Shown in pieces: positions 34,729-43,377 of a stretch of 64,000 nt of DNA. This DNA comes from Flavobacterium sp. TAB 87. Lineage in GTDB: Bacteria > Bacteroidota > Bacteroidia > Flavobacteriales > Flavobacteriaceae. The first letter of the stretch is position 1. Every line of letters begins with the position of its first letter. The position numbers and the translations under genes are program-made. Where the stretch lies: positions 62,001 through 126,000 of the forward strand of contig NZ_LLWK01000036.1 of assembly GCF_001529295.1 (NCBI RefSeq). The letters run 5' to 3'. Under the pieces are notes generated by a model. The model searched no databases, was not told where the DNA came from, and saw only the letters and a program-made list of their open reading frames with translations.

Positions 34729-37311
34729 ATGTCTGAAGGAGAAAAGTTAATTCCTATTAACATAGAAGATGAAATGAAATCAGCGTACATCGATTATTCG
34801 ATGTCTGTAATTGTATCACGAGCACTTCCTGATGTTAGAGATGGCTTAAAACCGGTGCATCGTAGAGTTTTATACGGGATGTACGATTTAGGAGTTTTTT
34901 CAAATAAAGCCCATAAAAAATCTGCTAGAATTGTTGGAGAAGTATTAGGTAAGTATCACCCACACGGAGATACTTCTGTTTATGATGCCATGGTACGTAT
35001 GGCACAAGAATGGAGTTTACGTTATTTATTAGTGGATGGCCAAGGTAACTTTGGTTCTGTCGATGGCGATAGTCCTGCAGCAATGCGTTATACTGAAGCT
35101 AGAATGCGTAAAATTTCGGAAGAAATAATGGCAGATATAGAAAAAGAAACAGTTGATTTTCAATTGAACTTTGATGATACTTTATATGAGCCAAAGGTAA
35201 TGCCAACGCGTGTCCCTACCTTATTGATAAATGGAGCAACAGGTATTGCTGTTGGAATGGCGACCAATATGCCACCACACAACCTTACGGAAGTTATTGA
35301 TGGAACGTTAGCGTTTTTAGATAATAATGACATCGAAATTGATGAGTTAATGAACTTTATCAAAGCACCTGATTTTCCTACTGGAGGTGTAATATATGGT
35401 TATGATGGTGTTCGTGAAGCTTTTAAAACGGGTAGAGGACGTATTGTGATGCGTGCGAAAGTTGGTTTTGAAGAAGTAGACGGAAGAGAATGCATCATTG
35501 CAACCGAAATTCCGTATCAAGTGAATAAAGCAGACATGATTAAGCGTACTGCAGACTTGGTAAATGAGAAAAAAATAGAGGGTATTGCCAACATCCGTGA
35601 CGAATCGGATAGAAATGGAATGCGTATCGTTTACATCTTAAAACGTGACGCAACGCCAAATGTTGTTTTAAATACTTTATATAAATACACACAATTACAA
35701 TCTTCTTTTAGTGTCAACAACATTGCGCTAGTTAAAGGGCGTCCACAAATGTTGAATCTAAAAGACATGATTCACTATTTTATCGAGCACCGCCATGATG
35801 TTGTAGTTCGTAGAACACAATTTGAATTACGTAAAGCCGAGGAAAGAGCGCATATTTTAGAAGGTTTAATTATTGCTTCAGACAATATAGACGAAGTAAT
35901 TGCGTTAATTCGTAGTTCTAAAAACACAGAAGAAGCACGTGAGAAATTAATCGAAAGATTTAAACTTTCTGACATTCAAGCTAGAGCAATTGTAGAAATG
36001 CGTTTGCGTCAATTAACAGGTCTAGAACAAGACAAGTTAAGAACAGAATACGAAGAGTTAATGAAGTTGATCGAACATTTGAAAGCTTTGCTAGCAGATG
36101 TAAATTTAAGAACGGCTTTAATTATGGAAGAATTAATTGAAATTCGTGATAAATACGGAGATGAACGCCGCTCGACTATAGAGTACGCCGGAGGCGATGT
36201 AAGTATTGAAGATTTAATTGCTGATGAAAATGTAGTGATTACGATTTCACACGCGGGATACATTAAACGTACCAACTTAAGCGAATACAAAACCCAAAAT
36301 AGAGGAGGAGTTGGTCAAAAAAGTGCTGGTACTCGTGATCAAGACTTCTTAGAACATATGTTTGTGGCTACCAACCACCAATACATGATGTTCTTTACTC
36401 AAAAAGGAAAATGTTTCTGGATGCGTGTTTATGAAATTCCAGAAGGAAGTAAAACTGCAAAAGGAAGAGCCATTCAAAACTTAATCAACATTGAAAGTGA
36501 TGATAAAGTGAAAGCATTTATTTGTACACAAGATCTTAAAGATCAAGAATACATCAATTCTCATAACGTAATTATGGTGACCAAAAAAGGTCAAGTAAAA
36601 AAGACGTCATTAGAACAGTATTCTCGTCCAAGAGTCAATGGAGTTGCTGCAATTACAATTAAAGAAGATGATGAATTACTAGGAGCAAAATTAACCAACG
36701 GAGAAAGTCAAATTTTAATTGCCGTTAAATCTGGTAAATTGGTTCGTTTTGAAGAAAGTAAAACACGTCCGATGGGAAGAACAGCCTCTGGAGTTCGCGG
36801 AATTACGTTGCAGGACGATAAAGATGAAGTGATTGGTATGGTTTCTGTTAATAAAGACGATATCAATAACACACAACTTTTAGTAGTTACAGAAAAAGGG
36901 TACGGAAAACGTAGCAAGATTGTAGATGAAGATGGCGTAGATGTGTACAGAATTACTAACCGCGGTGGTAAAGGAGTTAAAACACTTAACATTACTGATA
37001 AAACTGGCGCCCTAATTTCAATTAATGCGGTTACTGATGTTGATGACCTAATGATTATCAATAAATCAGGATTAACCATTCGTATGGCAGTAGATGACTT
37101 ACGAGTTATGGGGCGTGCAACTCAAGGAGTTCGTTTAATTAACATTAAAGGAAACGATTCGATTGCAGCTGTAGCGAAAGTAATGAAAGATGATGAAGAA
37201 GAACTTATTGCCGAATTAACTGAAGGTCAAGAAATAAATGAAGCATCAGAATCAGAAGAATTAGGAGAAGAATCTAATGAAACTCCTGAAGCGGAATCAT
37301 CTGAAGAATAA
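34729..37311 (+). CDS. gyrA: DNA gyrase subunit A
   Basis: An 860-residue type IIA topoisomerase subunit. The catalytic Tyr is Tyr121 in [10 protein letters not shown]. The quinolone-contact segment has Thr82 and Asp86 in [12 protein letters not shown], where E. coli has Ser83 and Asp87. The C-terminal beta-pinwheel is complete. Its GyrA-box reads QNRGGVG near residue 523 instead of the usual QRRGG(K/R)G, a variant I believe is common in this group. The tail is very acidic. It works with GyrB to supercoil DNA. A secreted TPR gene follows after 36 bases and is probably co-transcribed. Confidence 0.97.
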   Translation: MSEGEKLIPINIEDEMKSAYIDYSMSVIVSRALPDVRDGLKPVHRRVLYGMYDLGVFSNKAHKKSARIVGEVLGKYHPHGDTSVYDAMVRMAQEWSLRYLLVDGQGNFGSVDGDSPAAMRYTEARMRKISEEIMADIEKETVDFQLNFDDTLYEPKVMPTRVPTLLINGATGIAVGMATNMPPHNLTEVIDGTLAFLDNNDIEIDELMNFIKAPDFPTGGVIYGYDGVREAFKTGRGRIVMRAKVGFEEVDGRECIIATEIPYQVNKADMIKRTADLVNEKKIEGIANIRDESDRNGMRIVYILKRDATPNVVLNTLYKYTQLQSSFSVNNIALVKGRPQMLNLKDMIHYFIEHRHDVVVRRTQFELRKAEERAHILEGLIIASDNIDEVIALIRSSKNTEEAREKLIERFKLSDIQARAIVEMRLRQLTGLEQDKLRTEYEELMKLIEHLKALLADVNLRTALIMEELIEIRDKYGDERRSTIEYAGGDVSIEDLIADENVVITISHAGYIKRTNLSEYKTQNRGGVGQKSAGTRDQDFLEHMFVATNHQYMMFFTQKGKCFWMRVYEIPEGSKTAKGRAIQNLINIESDDKVKAFICTQDLKDQEYINSHNVIMVTKKGQVKKTSLEQYSRPRVNGVAAITIKEDDELLGAKLTNGESQILIAVKSGKLVRFEESKTRPMGRTASGVRGITLQDDKDEVIGMVSVNKDDINNTQLLVVTEKGYGKRSKIVDEDGVDVYRITNRGGKGVKTLNITDKTGALISINAVTDVDDLMIINKSGLTIRMAVDDLRVMGRATQGVRLINIKGNDSIAAVAKVMKDDEEELIAELTEGQEINEASESEELGEESNETPEAESSEE

Positions 37312-37347
37312 AATTTTTAAATAAACGTTGAACATAAATTAAAAAGT

Positions 37348-38619
37348 ATGAAAAATAAAGTTGCAATAATGGCGTCAGCCTTACTAATTTCAGTAGCTAG
37401 TTTTGCTCAAAAAGATCAAATTAAAAGTGCTGAAAAATCATTGAAAAATGGAGATGCTCAAGGAGCTATTTCTATTTTAAATGATGCTGAAAACATGGTA
37501 GTAAACGCTAAAGACACAGAGCAGGCACAGTATTATTTTGTAAAAGGAAATGCATACTTGGATGTAGCTAATAAAGGTGTAGAAGAAGGGAAGTATCTTT
37601 CGTTATCTGCAGATGCGTATAAAAAACTATTAGAAGTTGAAAAAACATCTGGTAAATTGAAGTATTCTAATCAAGCAGCGGCCTCAATTACCGAAATTAA
37701 AGGTAAATTGATCAATAGTGCAATTGCTGACACACAGTCAAACAAAAGCAAAGAGGGAGCAAAAAAATTAAATGATGCTTATTTATTAGATAAAAAAGAT
37801 ACTATCAATTTGTATTATGCTGCATCTACTTTTATTAATGCTGGCGATTATGATACTGCTTTGACGATGTATGAGGAGTTAAAAAGGTTAAATTATTCAG
37901 GTAAAGGAACTTCTTACTTGGCAGTAAATAAAGTATCTGGAACTGAGGATGGTTTTACTACTGCAAACCAACGCGATATGGCAATTAAATTGGGTACGCA
38001 CGAAAAACCTACCACTGAAAAAGTACCTTCAAAAAGAGGAGAAATTTATAAAAATATTGCTCTTATTTTAGTGCAAAAAGGAAAGATTGAAGAAGCTAAA
38101 AAAGAAATTGTTGATGCTAGAAAAGCAAACCCAGAAGACAGCTCTTTAATTTTAACAGAAGCAAACCTATACTTAGAAACTGAGGACTTCGAAACATACA
38201 AAAAATTAGTTGGTGAGGCTTTAGTAGCTGATCCTAACAATGCTGATTTAGTTTATAACTTAGGAGTAATTAGTTATAATGCGAAAAATTTTCCGGATGC
38301 TGAAAAATACTATTTGAAAGCAATGGAAATTGATCCAAATTATGCCAATGCATATGTGAATTTGGCAGCACTTAAATTGGAAGACGAAAAACCAATTATT
38401 GATGAAATGAATAAATTGGGAACTTCATCTAAAGATATGGCTCGTTACGATGTGCTAAAGAAGAAAAGAGAAGCAATCTTTAAAAGTACCATTCCTTTCC
38501 TTAAAAAAGCAGTTGATTTAGATCCTAAAAATGCTGGAGCATCTGAAACTTTATTAAGCGTTTATAGAGCTTTAGAAATGAAAGCAGAAGCTACTGCTTT
38601 GAAAGCCAAACTAGAATAA
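37348..38619 (+). CDS. Exported TPR-repeat protein
   Basis: A 423-residue protein with a signal peptide of about 20 residues (ends SVASFAQ). The rest is several tetratricopeptide-like helical pairs, clearest in the C-terminal half (VYNLGVISYNAKNFPDAEKY and YLKAMEIDPNYANAYVNLA). TPR proteins hold partner proteins, and this one should act in the periplasm or at the outer membrane. It lies directly after gyrA. The partner is unknown. It has its own terminator at 38638-38677. Confidence 0.88.
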   Translation: MKNKVAIMASALLISVASFAQKDQIKSAEKSLKNGDAQGAISILNDAENMVVNAKDTEQAQYYFVKGNAYLDVANKGVEEGKYLSLSADAYKKLLEVEKTSGKLKYSNQAAASITEIKGKLINSAIADTQSNKSKEGAKKLNDAYLLDKKDTINLYYAASTFINAGDYDTALTMYEELKRLNYSGKGTSYLAVNKVSGTEDGFTTANQRDMAIKLGTHEKPTTEKVPSKRGEIYKNIALILVQKGKIEEAKKEIVDARKANPEDSSLILTEANLYLETEDFETYKKLVGEALVADPNNADLVYNLGVISYNAKNFPDAEKYYLKAMEIDPNYANAYVNLAALKLEDEKPIIDEMNKLGTSSKDMARYDVLKKKREAIFKSTIPFLKKAVDLDPKNAGASETLLSVYRALEMKAEATALKAKLE

Positions 38620-38637
38620 GAATTATTTTAAAAAATA

Positions 38638-38677
38638 TTAAAAAGGTTAAGGTATGTTCGCATTTCTTAACCTTTTT
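38638..38677 (+). terminator. Terminator after the TPR gene
   Basis: AAAAAGGTTAAG and CTTAACCTTTTTT form a stem with a 15-base loop, followed by T residues. Confidence 0.88.
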
Positions 38678-38729
38678 TATTTATTTTTAAATTCGATATG
38701 ACATCTAATTTCACAAACCTAAAACTATT

Positions 38730-40055
38730 ATGGCTGAGTTACCTAAAGGAGATAAAAAATTACTAAACGCATGGGCTTTTTATGATTGGGCAAATTCGGT
38801 TTACACTTTGACAATTGCTTCAGCAGTTTTTCCAATTTTTTACGAGGCTTTATTTTCAGATCGATCGCACTACATATCCGTCTTTGGGTTGAGCTTAAAA
38901 AACTCCGCTTTAATAAGTTTTGTAACCGCATTCGCCTTTTTGATGGTCGCTTTTATTTCGCCTCTACTGTCTGGAATTGCAGATTATGTCGGTAATAAGA
39001 AGTCTTTTTTAAAATTTTTCTGCTACTTAGGAGCTTTTTCCTGTATCGGTTTATTTTGGTTTAGTCTAGACAATATTTACATCGGCCTACTGTTTTATTT
39101 TTTAGGTTTAATTGGCTACTGGGGAAGTTTAGTTTTTTACAACTCGTATTTACCCGATATTGCGTTTCCAGAGCAACAAGATCGCATTAGTGCCAAAGGA
39201 TATTCTCTAGGCTATATAGGAAGTGTTTTATTACTAATTGTCAATTTAGCGATGATTATGATGCCCGACACTTTTGGAATTACTGGCACCAAAGGAGAAG
39301 CAGCAATGAAAGCAATGCGTTACTCTTTTATTATGGTCGGAATTTGGTGGATTTTGTTTAGTCAATACACATATTATTACATGCCTAACGGAAATAGAAA
39401 GAGTGATGAAAAATTATCCAAAGCATTTATCTTTAATGGATTTAAAGAGCTTAAAAAAGTTTGGGCTCTACTAAAAGAAAACATTGCTTTAAAACGATAC
39501 TTGGGCGGTTTTTTTGTATCCAGTATGGCGGTACAAACCGTAATGCTTGTTGCTACTTATTTTGGCGCACAAGAAATTGAATGGTCATCTAAAGAAGAAG
39601 GAACCACCGGTTTAATAATTTGTATTTTGTTGATTCAATTTGTAGCAGTTCTAGGTGCGCTACTGACTTCTAGAGCTTCAGAGAAGTTTGGAAATATTCC
39701 AACTTTAATTGTTATCAACTGCATTTGGCTGGTGTTTTGTGGTTTCGCTTTTTTTATTAGTTTGCCAATTCATTTTTACATCATGGCCTCCGTCGCTGGT
39801 TTTGTAATGGGCGGAATTCAGTCTTTATCACGTTCCACGTATTCAAAGCTATTACCCGAAACAAAAGATACAACTTCGTTTTTTAGCTTTTATGATGTCG
39901 CAGAAAAAATAGGAATCGTGATTGGAATGTCAGTCTACGGTATCATCGATCAAATTACAGGAAGTCCACGATTAGCTATTGTTTTCTTAGGAGTGTTTTT
40001 TCTGATAGCGATTATTTTATTGAGACGAGTGCCAAAAAAAGGCGTTTTAAATTAA
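38730..40055 (+). CDS. UMF1/Atg22-like MFS transporter
   Basis: A 441-residue transporter with about 12 helices. The opening LLNAWAFYDWANSVYTLTI is characteristic of the UMF1/Atg22 (vacuole effluxer-like) branch of the major facilitator superfamily, and the loop motif near SPLLSGIADYVGNKKS agrees. The substrate is unknown; eukaryotic relatives export amino acids from the vacuole. It is a single-gene unit, convergent with the adhesin-like gene at 40088, with only 32 bases between them and no clear hairpin. Confidence 0.88.
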   Translation: MAELPKGDKKLLNAWAFYDWANSVYTLTIASAVFPIFYEALFSDRSHYISVFGLSLKNSALISFVTAFAFLMVAFISPLLSGIADYVGNKKSFLKFFCYLGAFSCIGLFWFSLDNIYIGLLFYFLGLIGYWGSLVFYNSYLPDIAFPEQQDRISAKGYSLGYIGSVLLLIVNLAMIMMPDTFGITGTKGEAAMKAMRYSFIMVGIWWILFSQYTYYYMPNGNRKSDEKLSKAFIFNGFKELKKVWALLKENIALKRYLGGFFVSSMAVQTVMLVATYFGAQEIEWSSKEEGTTGLIICILLIQFVAVLGALLTSRASEKFGNIPTLIVINCIWLVFCGFAFFISLPIHFYIMASVAGFVMGGIQSLSRSTYSKLLPETKDTTSFFSFYDVAEKIGIVIGMSVYGIIDQITGSPRLAIVFLGVFFLIAIILLRRVPKKGVLN

Positions 40056-40087
40056 TAAAACACCTTCACGAATAAATAGTTTGCTTA

Positions 40088-40822
40088 TTAAATTTTTGAA
40101 ATACTTCCAGATCCAGAAACATTCGTATCTCTTTTTTCGGGATTACCTTTGTATTTTATTGAACCAGAACCTGTGACTCTTGCAGTTAAATTTTCAGAAC
40201 AAAAAAGCGTTAAATCTCCTGAGCCAGCAACAGTGACTTGTGCAATTTTTGCCTTTAAATTAGTGGTAGTTAGGTCTCCAGATCCAGATAATTTGCTCAT
40301 TAAAGATTCAGTTGTTCCTGTAATAGCTATATCGCCGGAACCTGCCAAGATAATGGCTGTACTTTGTGCATCTACAGCTAGTTTTAAATCACCGGAACCC
40401 GTTAATTTCGCTGTAAAAGACTCTGCTTTAATTGTGTGTTTTGATACCACATCTCCCGAACCTACCAATTCTACTGCTGAAATAACCTCAAAAGGTACTG
40501 TGATGCGAATTGTTTTTCCGTTACTTGTACTAATATTGCTATTTTTATCGGTAAAAATTTTCAACACATTTCCTTCAACTTCAATTTTAACATGTGGCAA
40601 TAAATTATCTTCCCCTTCTAAAAGTATAACACCTTCTTTTCCAGAAACTAAATCGACATCAAAAAATCCTGCTACTTTTACTTGATCATAGGTTGCAGTC
40701 TTTCGCGTTTCAGTAATCAAATTTCCATTTCCCTTAATTTTATTTTTTGAAGACCATTGTGCCTGAGCATTCATTGCTAAAAATAACGTGCAAACTGCAA
40801 TTAATAGTGTTAACTTTTTCAT
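40088..40822 (-). CDS. Head-GIN domain (DUF2807) exported protein
   Basis: A 244-residue protein with a signal peptide (about 1-21, ends NAQAQ) and a DUF2807/GIN repeat domain. GSGDV, GSGDL and GSGDI motifs recur at about every 20 residues (VELVGSGDVVSK, LTGSGDLKLA, LAGSGDIAITG, LSGSGDLTT), typical of a right-handed beta-helix with a putative adhesin role. It is the last gene of the ECF-sigma operon, 15 bases after the preceding gene. A secreted adhesin-like product under an envelope-stress sigma factor would fit cell-surface remodelling. Confidence 0.9.
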   Translation of the reverse strand: MKKLTLLIAVCTLFLAMNAQAQWSSKNKIKGNGNLITETRKTATYDQVKVAGFFDVDLVSGKEGVILLEGEDNLLPHVKIEVEGNVLKIFTDKNSNISTSNGKTIRITVPFEVISAVELVGSGDVVSKHTIKAESFTAKLTGSGDLKLAVDAQSTAIILAGSGDIAITGTTESLMSKLSGSGDLTTTNLKAKIAQVTVAGSGDLTLFCSENLTARVTGSGSIKYKGNPEKRDTNVSGSGSISKI

Positions 40823-40837
40823 GTTGATTGATTTAAA

Positions 40838-41932
40838 TTATTGTTTTTTGATTAATGATACATTTCCGTAACTGGATGCAATGCTAAGTTTATTGATCCC
40901 CTTTTTTTTATAAAAACCTTGATAAGACTTAGAATTATTACTTTCATCTTTCGAATTAAATTCTAATTCAGATCCATACTTAAAGTTGCTGTACTTTGTA
41001 TCTACAGCAAAATCAAACGGATAATTAGATTGAAAACCTAAAGAAATATCAGTGTAAGCAGCATTAATAGTAACATTTGATGCAATGGCATTTATGATTC
41101 CAACTTTGATTTCACTATACTTTGCAGTAATTTTAAATTGATCTCTTAACTCGTCAACTCTTAAAGTAAGGTAATTGCTAATTGCATCCAGATTTCGTAC
41201 CGAATTAATTTTGATTGTACCGTATTTACTTGTGTATCTTAAATTATCTACATTTTGAATGTTCACATCGGTATAATCAGAAAGTAGTTCTAACTTATCA
41301 CTTGTCGTAATTTGAAAGTCCGAATATTTAGCAATTATCGCCCCTGATTTTATATAGTCAATGTTAGAATCGTTACAGTATTCAATTTGAATTGTATTTT
41401 TAGTTCCATTCAATTTTCCTAAATTAATTTTTCCGTATTTACAGAAAATGTCTGTGCTCGATTCAGCATTTGAGATCGTAATGTTGCCATATTTATTATT
41501 GAGCTTAATCGATCCGTTTTTTGGAATTTTGATCACATAATTGATCTCAAAACTATTAGTACGACTACTATTATTGTTTAAATTTCCGAATTCGGTTTGA
41601 GCAGAAACCATCGACTTTAAAGCGTTAATCGTAACATCAATAGTATTAATGCGTTCGTTTACCCAACTTTCTTTGTTTCCGCTTACTTTAATAATTATAT
41701 CCAAATCAATCTTATCTTCATTCCAAGTGGTTACCGAAATATTACCGTATTTATTATCAATTGTGATTCCTGCATCGGAATTAACTAAATAGGTTTTTTT
41801 TATAGTTTTTTGCTTGGTAACCGCCCAATTACCAGTATTGGCTATGGTAAAAAAGGGAAGAAGTATGGTCATAAAAACTAGGTTAAATTGTCTTCTCATG
41901 GAGTTCTTCATTAAGTTTTTCATTTTCATCAA
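40838..41932 (-). CDS. Exported DUF4097-like beta-helix protein
   Basis: A protein of 364 residues from 41932 (353 from the Met at 41899), with a signal peptide starting at Met12 (MRRQFNLVFMTILL). The mature part is a series of strands with Gly-Asn-Ile turns (KYGNISVTTW, KYGNITISNA, KYGKINLGKL), similar to DUF4097/GIN-type adhesin-like proteins. I favour a start at 41899 or 41911, since the Met at 41932 lies 50 bases inside the upstream gene. It is part of the ECF-sigma operon and is followed by the GIN protein after 15 bases. Confidence 0.82.
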   Translation of the reverse strand: MMKMKNLMKNSMRRQFNLVFMTILLPFFTIANTGNWAVTKQKTIKKTYLVNSDAGITIDNKYGNISVTTWNEDKIDLDIIIKVSGNKESWVNERINTIDVTINALKSMVSAQTEFGNLNNNSSRTNSFEINYVIKIPKNGSIKLNNKYGNITISNAESSTDIFCKYGKINLGKLNGTKNTIQIEYCNDSNIDYIKSGAIIAKYSDFQITTSDKLELLSDYTDVNIQNVDNLRYTSKYGTIKINSVRNLDAISNYLTLRVDELRDQFKITAKYSEIKVGIINAIASNVTINAAYTDISLGFQSNYPFDFAVDTKYSNFKYGSELEFNSKDESNNSKSYQGFYKKKGINKLSIASSYGNVSLIKKQ

Positions 41933-42419
41933 TTCGTTTCAAAACTTCCTGTAAAAAAGAAATTCGAGTTTGAAAATTGCTAATTAGTGCATAAATTATT
42001 TGTTTGCTCTCACCATTTTTTTGTAATTCAACAACTATTTTCTCATAATCTGCATCCAAAACTTTCATCTGCTTCAGTGCATCTGCAACAATTTTCTGAT
42101 TTTCATTTGATTTTTTTTCTTTCAACACAATCAATTGATTTTCTATTAAAACTGTAAAAATAGAATCGGTTCGTTTGGTTTCCTTAGAAGCAAATTGCAA
42201 GTCATTTTGTTTTTCAACAGGTTGGTAAAACAATGAAAAGCCAATTAAAATCGCGATAGAAGCGGCAATGGCAAAAGAAAACGTATAGCTTTTCTTCTTG
42301 GACTTAGAACTCAATCGATTCATAAAATCTAAATCATGTTCCTTATTCAGTTCCTTAAAATCCCACTGCGATTCAAATTTCTCAAAAACCTGTTCTAAAT
42401 TTATTTTTTCCTTTTTCAT
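41883..42419 (-). CDS. Predicted anti-sigma factor, single-pass membrane
   Basis: A 178-residue protein with one membrane helix (about residues 48-64, FAIAASIAILIGFSLFY) and a charged, coiled-coil C-terminal half. The N-terminal about 45 residues would face the cytoplasm and bind the sigma factor. It lacks a recognisable zinc-binding ASD motif, so the call rests on its position 64 bases after an ECF sigma gene and on its topology. It overlaps the next gene by 17-50 bases, depending on that gene's start. Confidence 0.75.
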   Translation of the reverse strand: MKKEKINLEQVFEKFESQWDFKELNKEHDLDFMNRLSSKSKKKSYTFSFAIAASIAILIGFSLFYQPVEKQNDLQFASKETKRTDSIFTVLIENQLIVLKEKKSNENQKIVADALKQMKVLDADYEKIVVELQKNGESKQIIYALISNFQTRISFLQEVLKRIDENEKLNEELHEKTI

Positions 42420-42483
42420 ATATCTAAAATTTATTTTTAGAATTCATTTTTAATTTCGGTATTATAATGGATTATTTTCTTCT

Positions 42484-43062
42484 TTAAAAACAAGGTTTAG
42501 TTATTCTATCTAATTCCTCTAATTTTTTCCGCAAAGTATTTTTAGCTCTATTTAAGGTCGTTCGACAGTTTGCATTGGTAATTTTAAGAATCTCGCTAAT
42601 TTCTTCATGATCATAACCTTCTATATAAAACAAAGTCAAAACCATTCTATAATTGTCCTTTAAATTTAAAATACTATCAAAAACATTACTTATTTTCAAG
42701 CTGTCTAGATCTAAGTTGTCAATGAAGAATGATGCGTCATCTTCAACCTTTTGAACTGTGGTGCCTAAATCTTCTAATTGAAAACGATTGTTTTTCTTGT
42801 AAAAATCGATACTATAATTAATTACAATTTTCTTTAACCAAGCTCCAAAAGTTACCTCCTCTTTAAATGTATCAATTTTGGTAAATGCCTTTAAAAAAGC
42901 TTCTTGCATTACATCCTGTGCAAAATGTTCATCTTTTACAATGCGATATGCAACATTATACATTGCTTTAGAATATCGATTATACACTTCAAATTGTGCC
43001 TTTTGATTTTTCTGTTTACAAAGAATGATTAAATCTTCAATATTTTGACTGTTTATGCTCAA
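42484..43062 (-). CDS. ECF-type RNA polymerase sigma factor
   Basis: A 192-residue sigma-70 of the extracytoplasmic type. Region 2 (about 15-85) includes FEVYNRYSKAMYNVAYRIVK, DEHFAQDVMQEAFLKAF and the Pribnow-contacting FGAWLKKIVIN. Region 4 (about 130-180) has YRMVLTLFYIEGYDHEEISE. It directs polymerase to its own operon and probably other genes. It heads the cluster with an anti-sigma-like protein and two adhesin-like exported proteins. An 11-base palindrome CAGTATTACTG lies upstream at 43109-43119 and might be an operator. Confidence 0.93.
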   Translation of the reverse strand: MSINSQNIEDLIILCKQKNQKAQFEVYNRYSKAMYNVAYRIVKDEHFAQDVMQEAFLKAFTKIDTFKEEVTFGAWLKKIVINYSIDFYKKNNRFQLEDLGTTVQKVEDDASFFIDNLDLDSLKISNVFDSILNLKDNYRMVLTLFYIEGYDHEEISEILKITNANCRTTLNRAKNTLRKKLEELDRITKPCF

Positions 43063-43377
43063 ACGATGATTGGTTTATTATATAGACCGTTATTTTTTTT
43101 TAATGTTACAGTATTACTGAAAATATTTTTTTAATTATCAATTTAAAATTCAGTAGTTCTTTTTTAACTGCAAAGTATAAAATTTAAATACTCATTTGGT
43201 ACTATTTTCATTCCTAACTATAAAATTAAATCGACTCTTTTGGCATAATGATTGTCTCTTTTAAAGGCTGTATAAAAAAATTAGCTTAAGTTCGTGTTTT
43301 CAGTAAAGCACGATTAAATCTTATCTTTTATCACTTGCTTTTATAACTTTTAATGACAAAACGACCTTTATTATACT
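43063..43377. other. Divergent region between the ECF operon and lon
   Basis: 315 bases. It contains a palindrome (43109-43119), a second TTGGTAC at 43196 that lacks a -12 partner, and a -24/-12-like element at 43240-43255. The remainder is AT-rich without another recognised structure. Confidence 0.6.
43240..43255 (+). promoter_or_regulatory. Sigma-54-like -24/-12 element of lon
   Basis: TTGGCAT, five bases, TTGT: the GG (43242-43243) and the downstream G (43254) are 12 apart, as in the dnaK element; the -12 pair is GT. The predicted start near 43267 would leave a leader of about 111 bases. Unlike dnaK and clpC, no CTGACA words are nearby. Confidence 0.45.

Noticed and set aside
40149..40685. 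178-codon plus-strand frame opposite the head-GIN gene
   Set aside because: It is kept open by the repeated GSGD codons of the real gene on the other strand; the product is Pro/Ser/Glu-rich repeats without a start signal.
43196..43212. Second TTGGTAC as a sigma-54 site upstream of lon
   Set aside because: The bases 12 downstream of GG are AT, so there is no -12 element.
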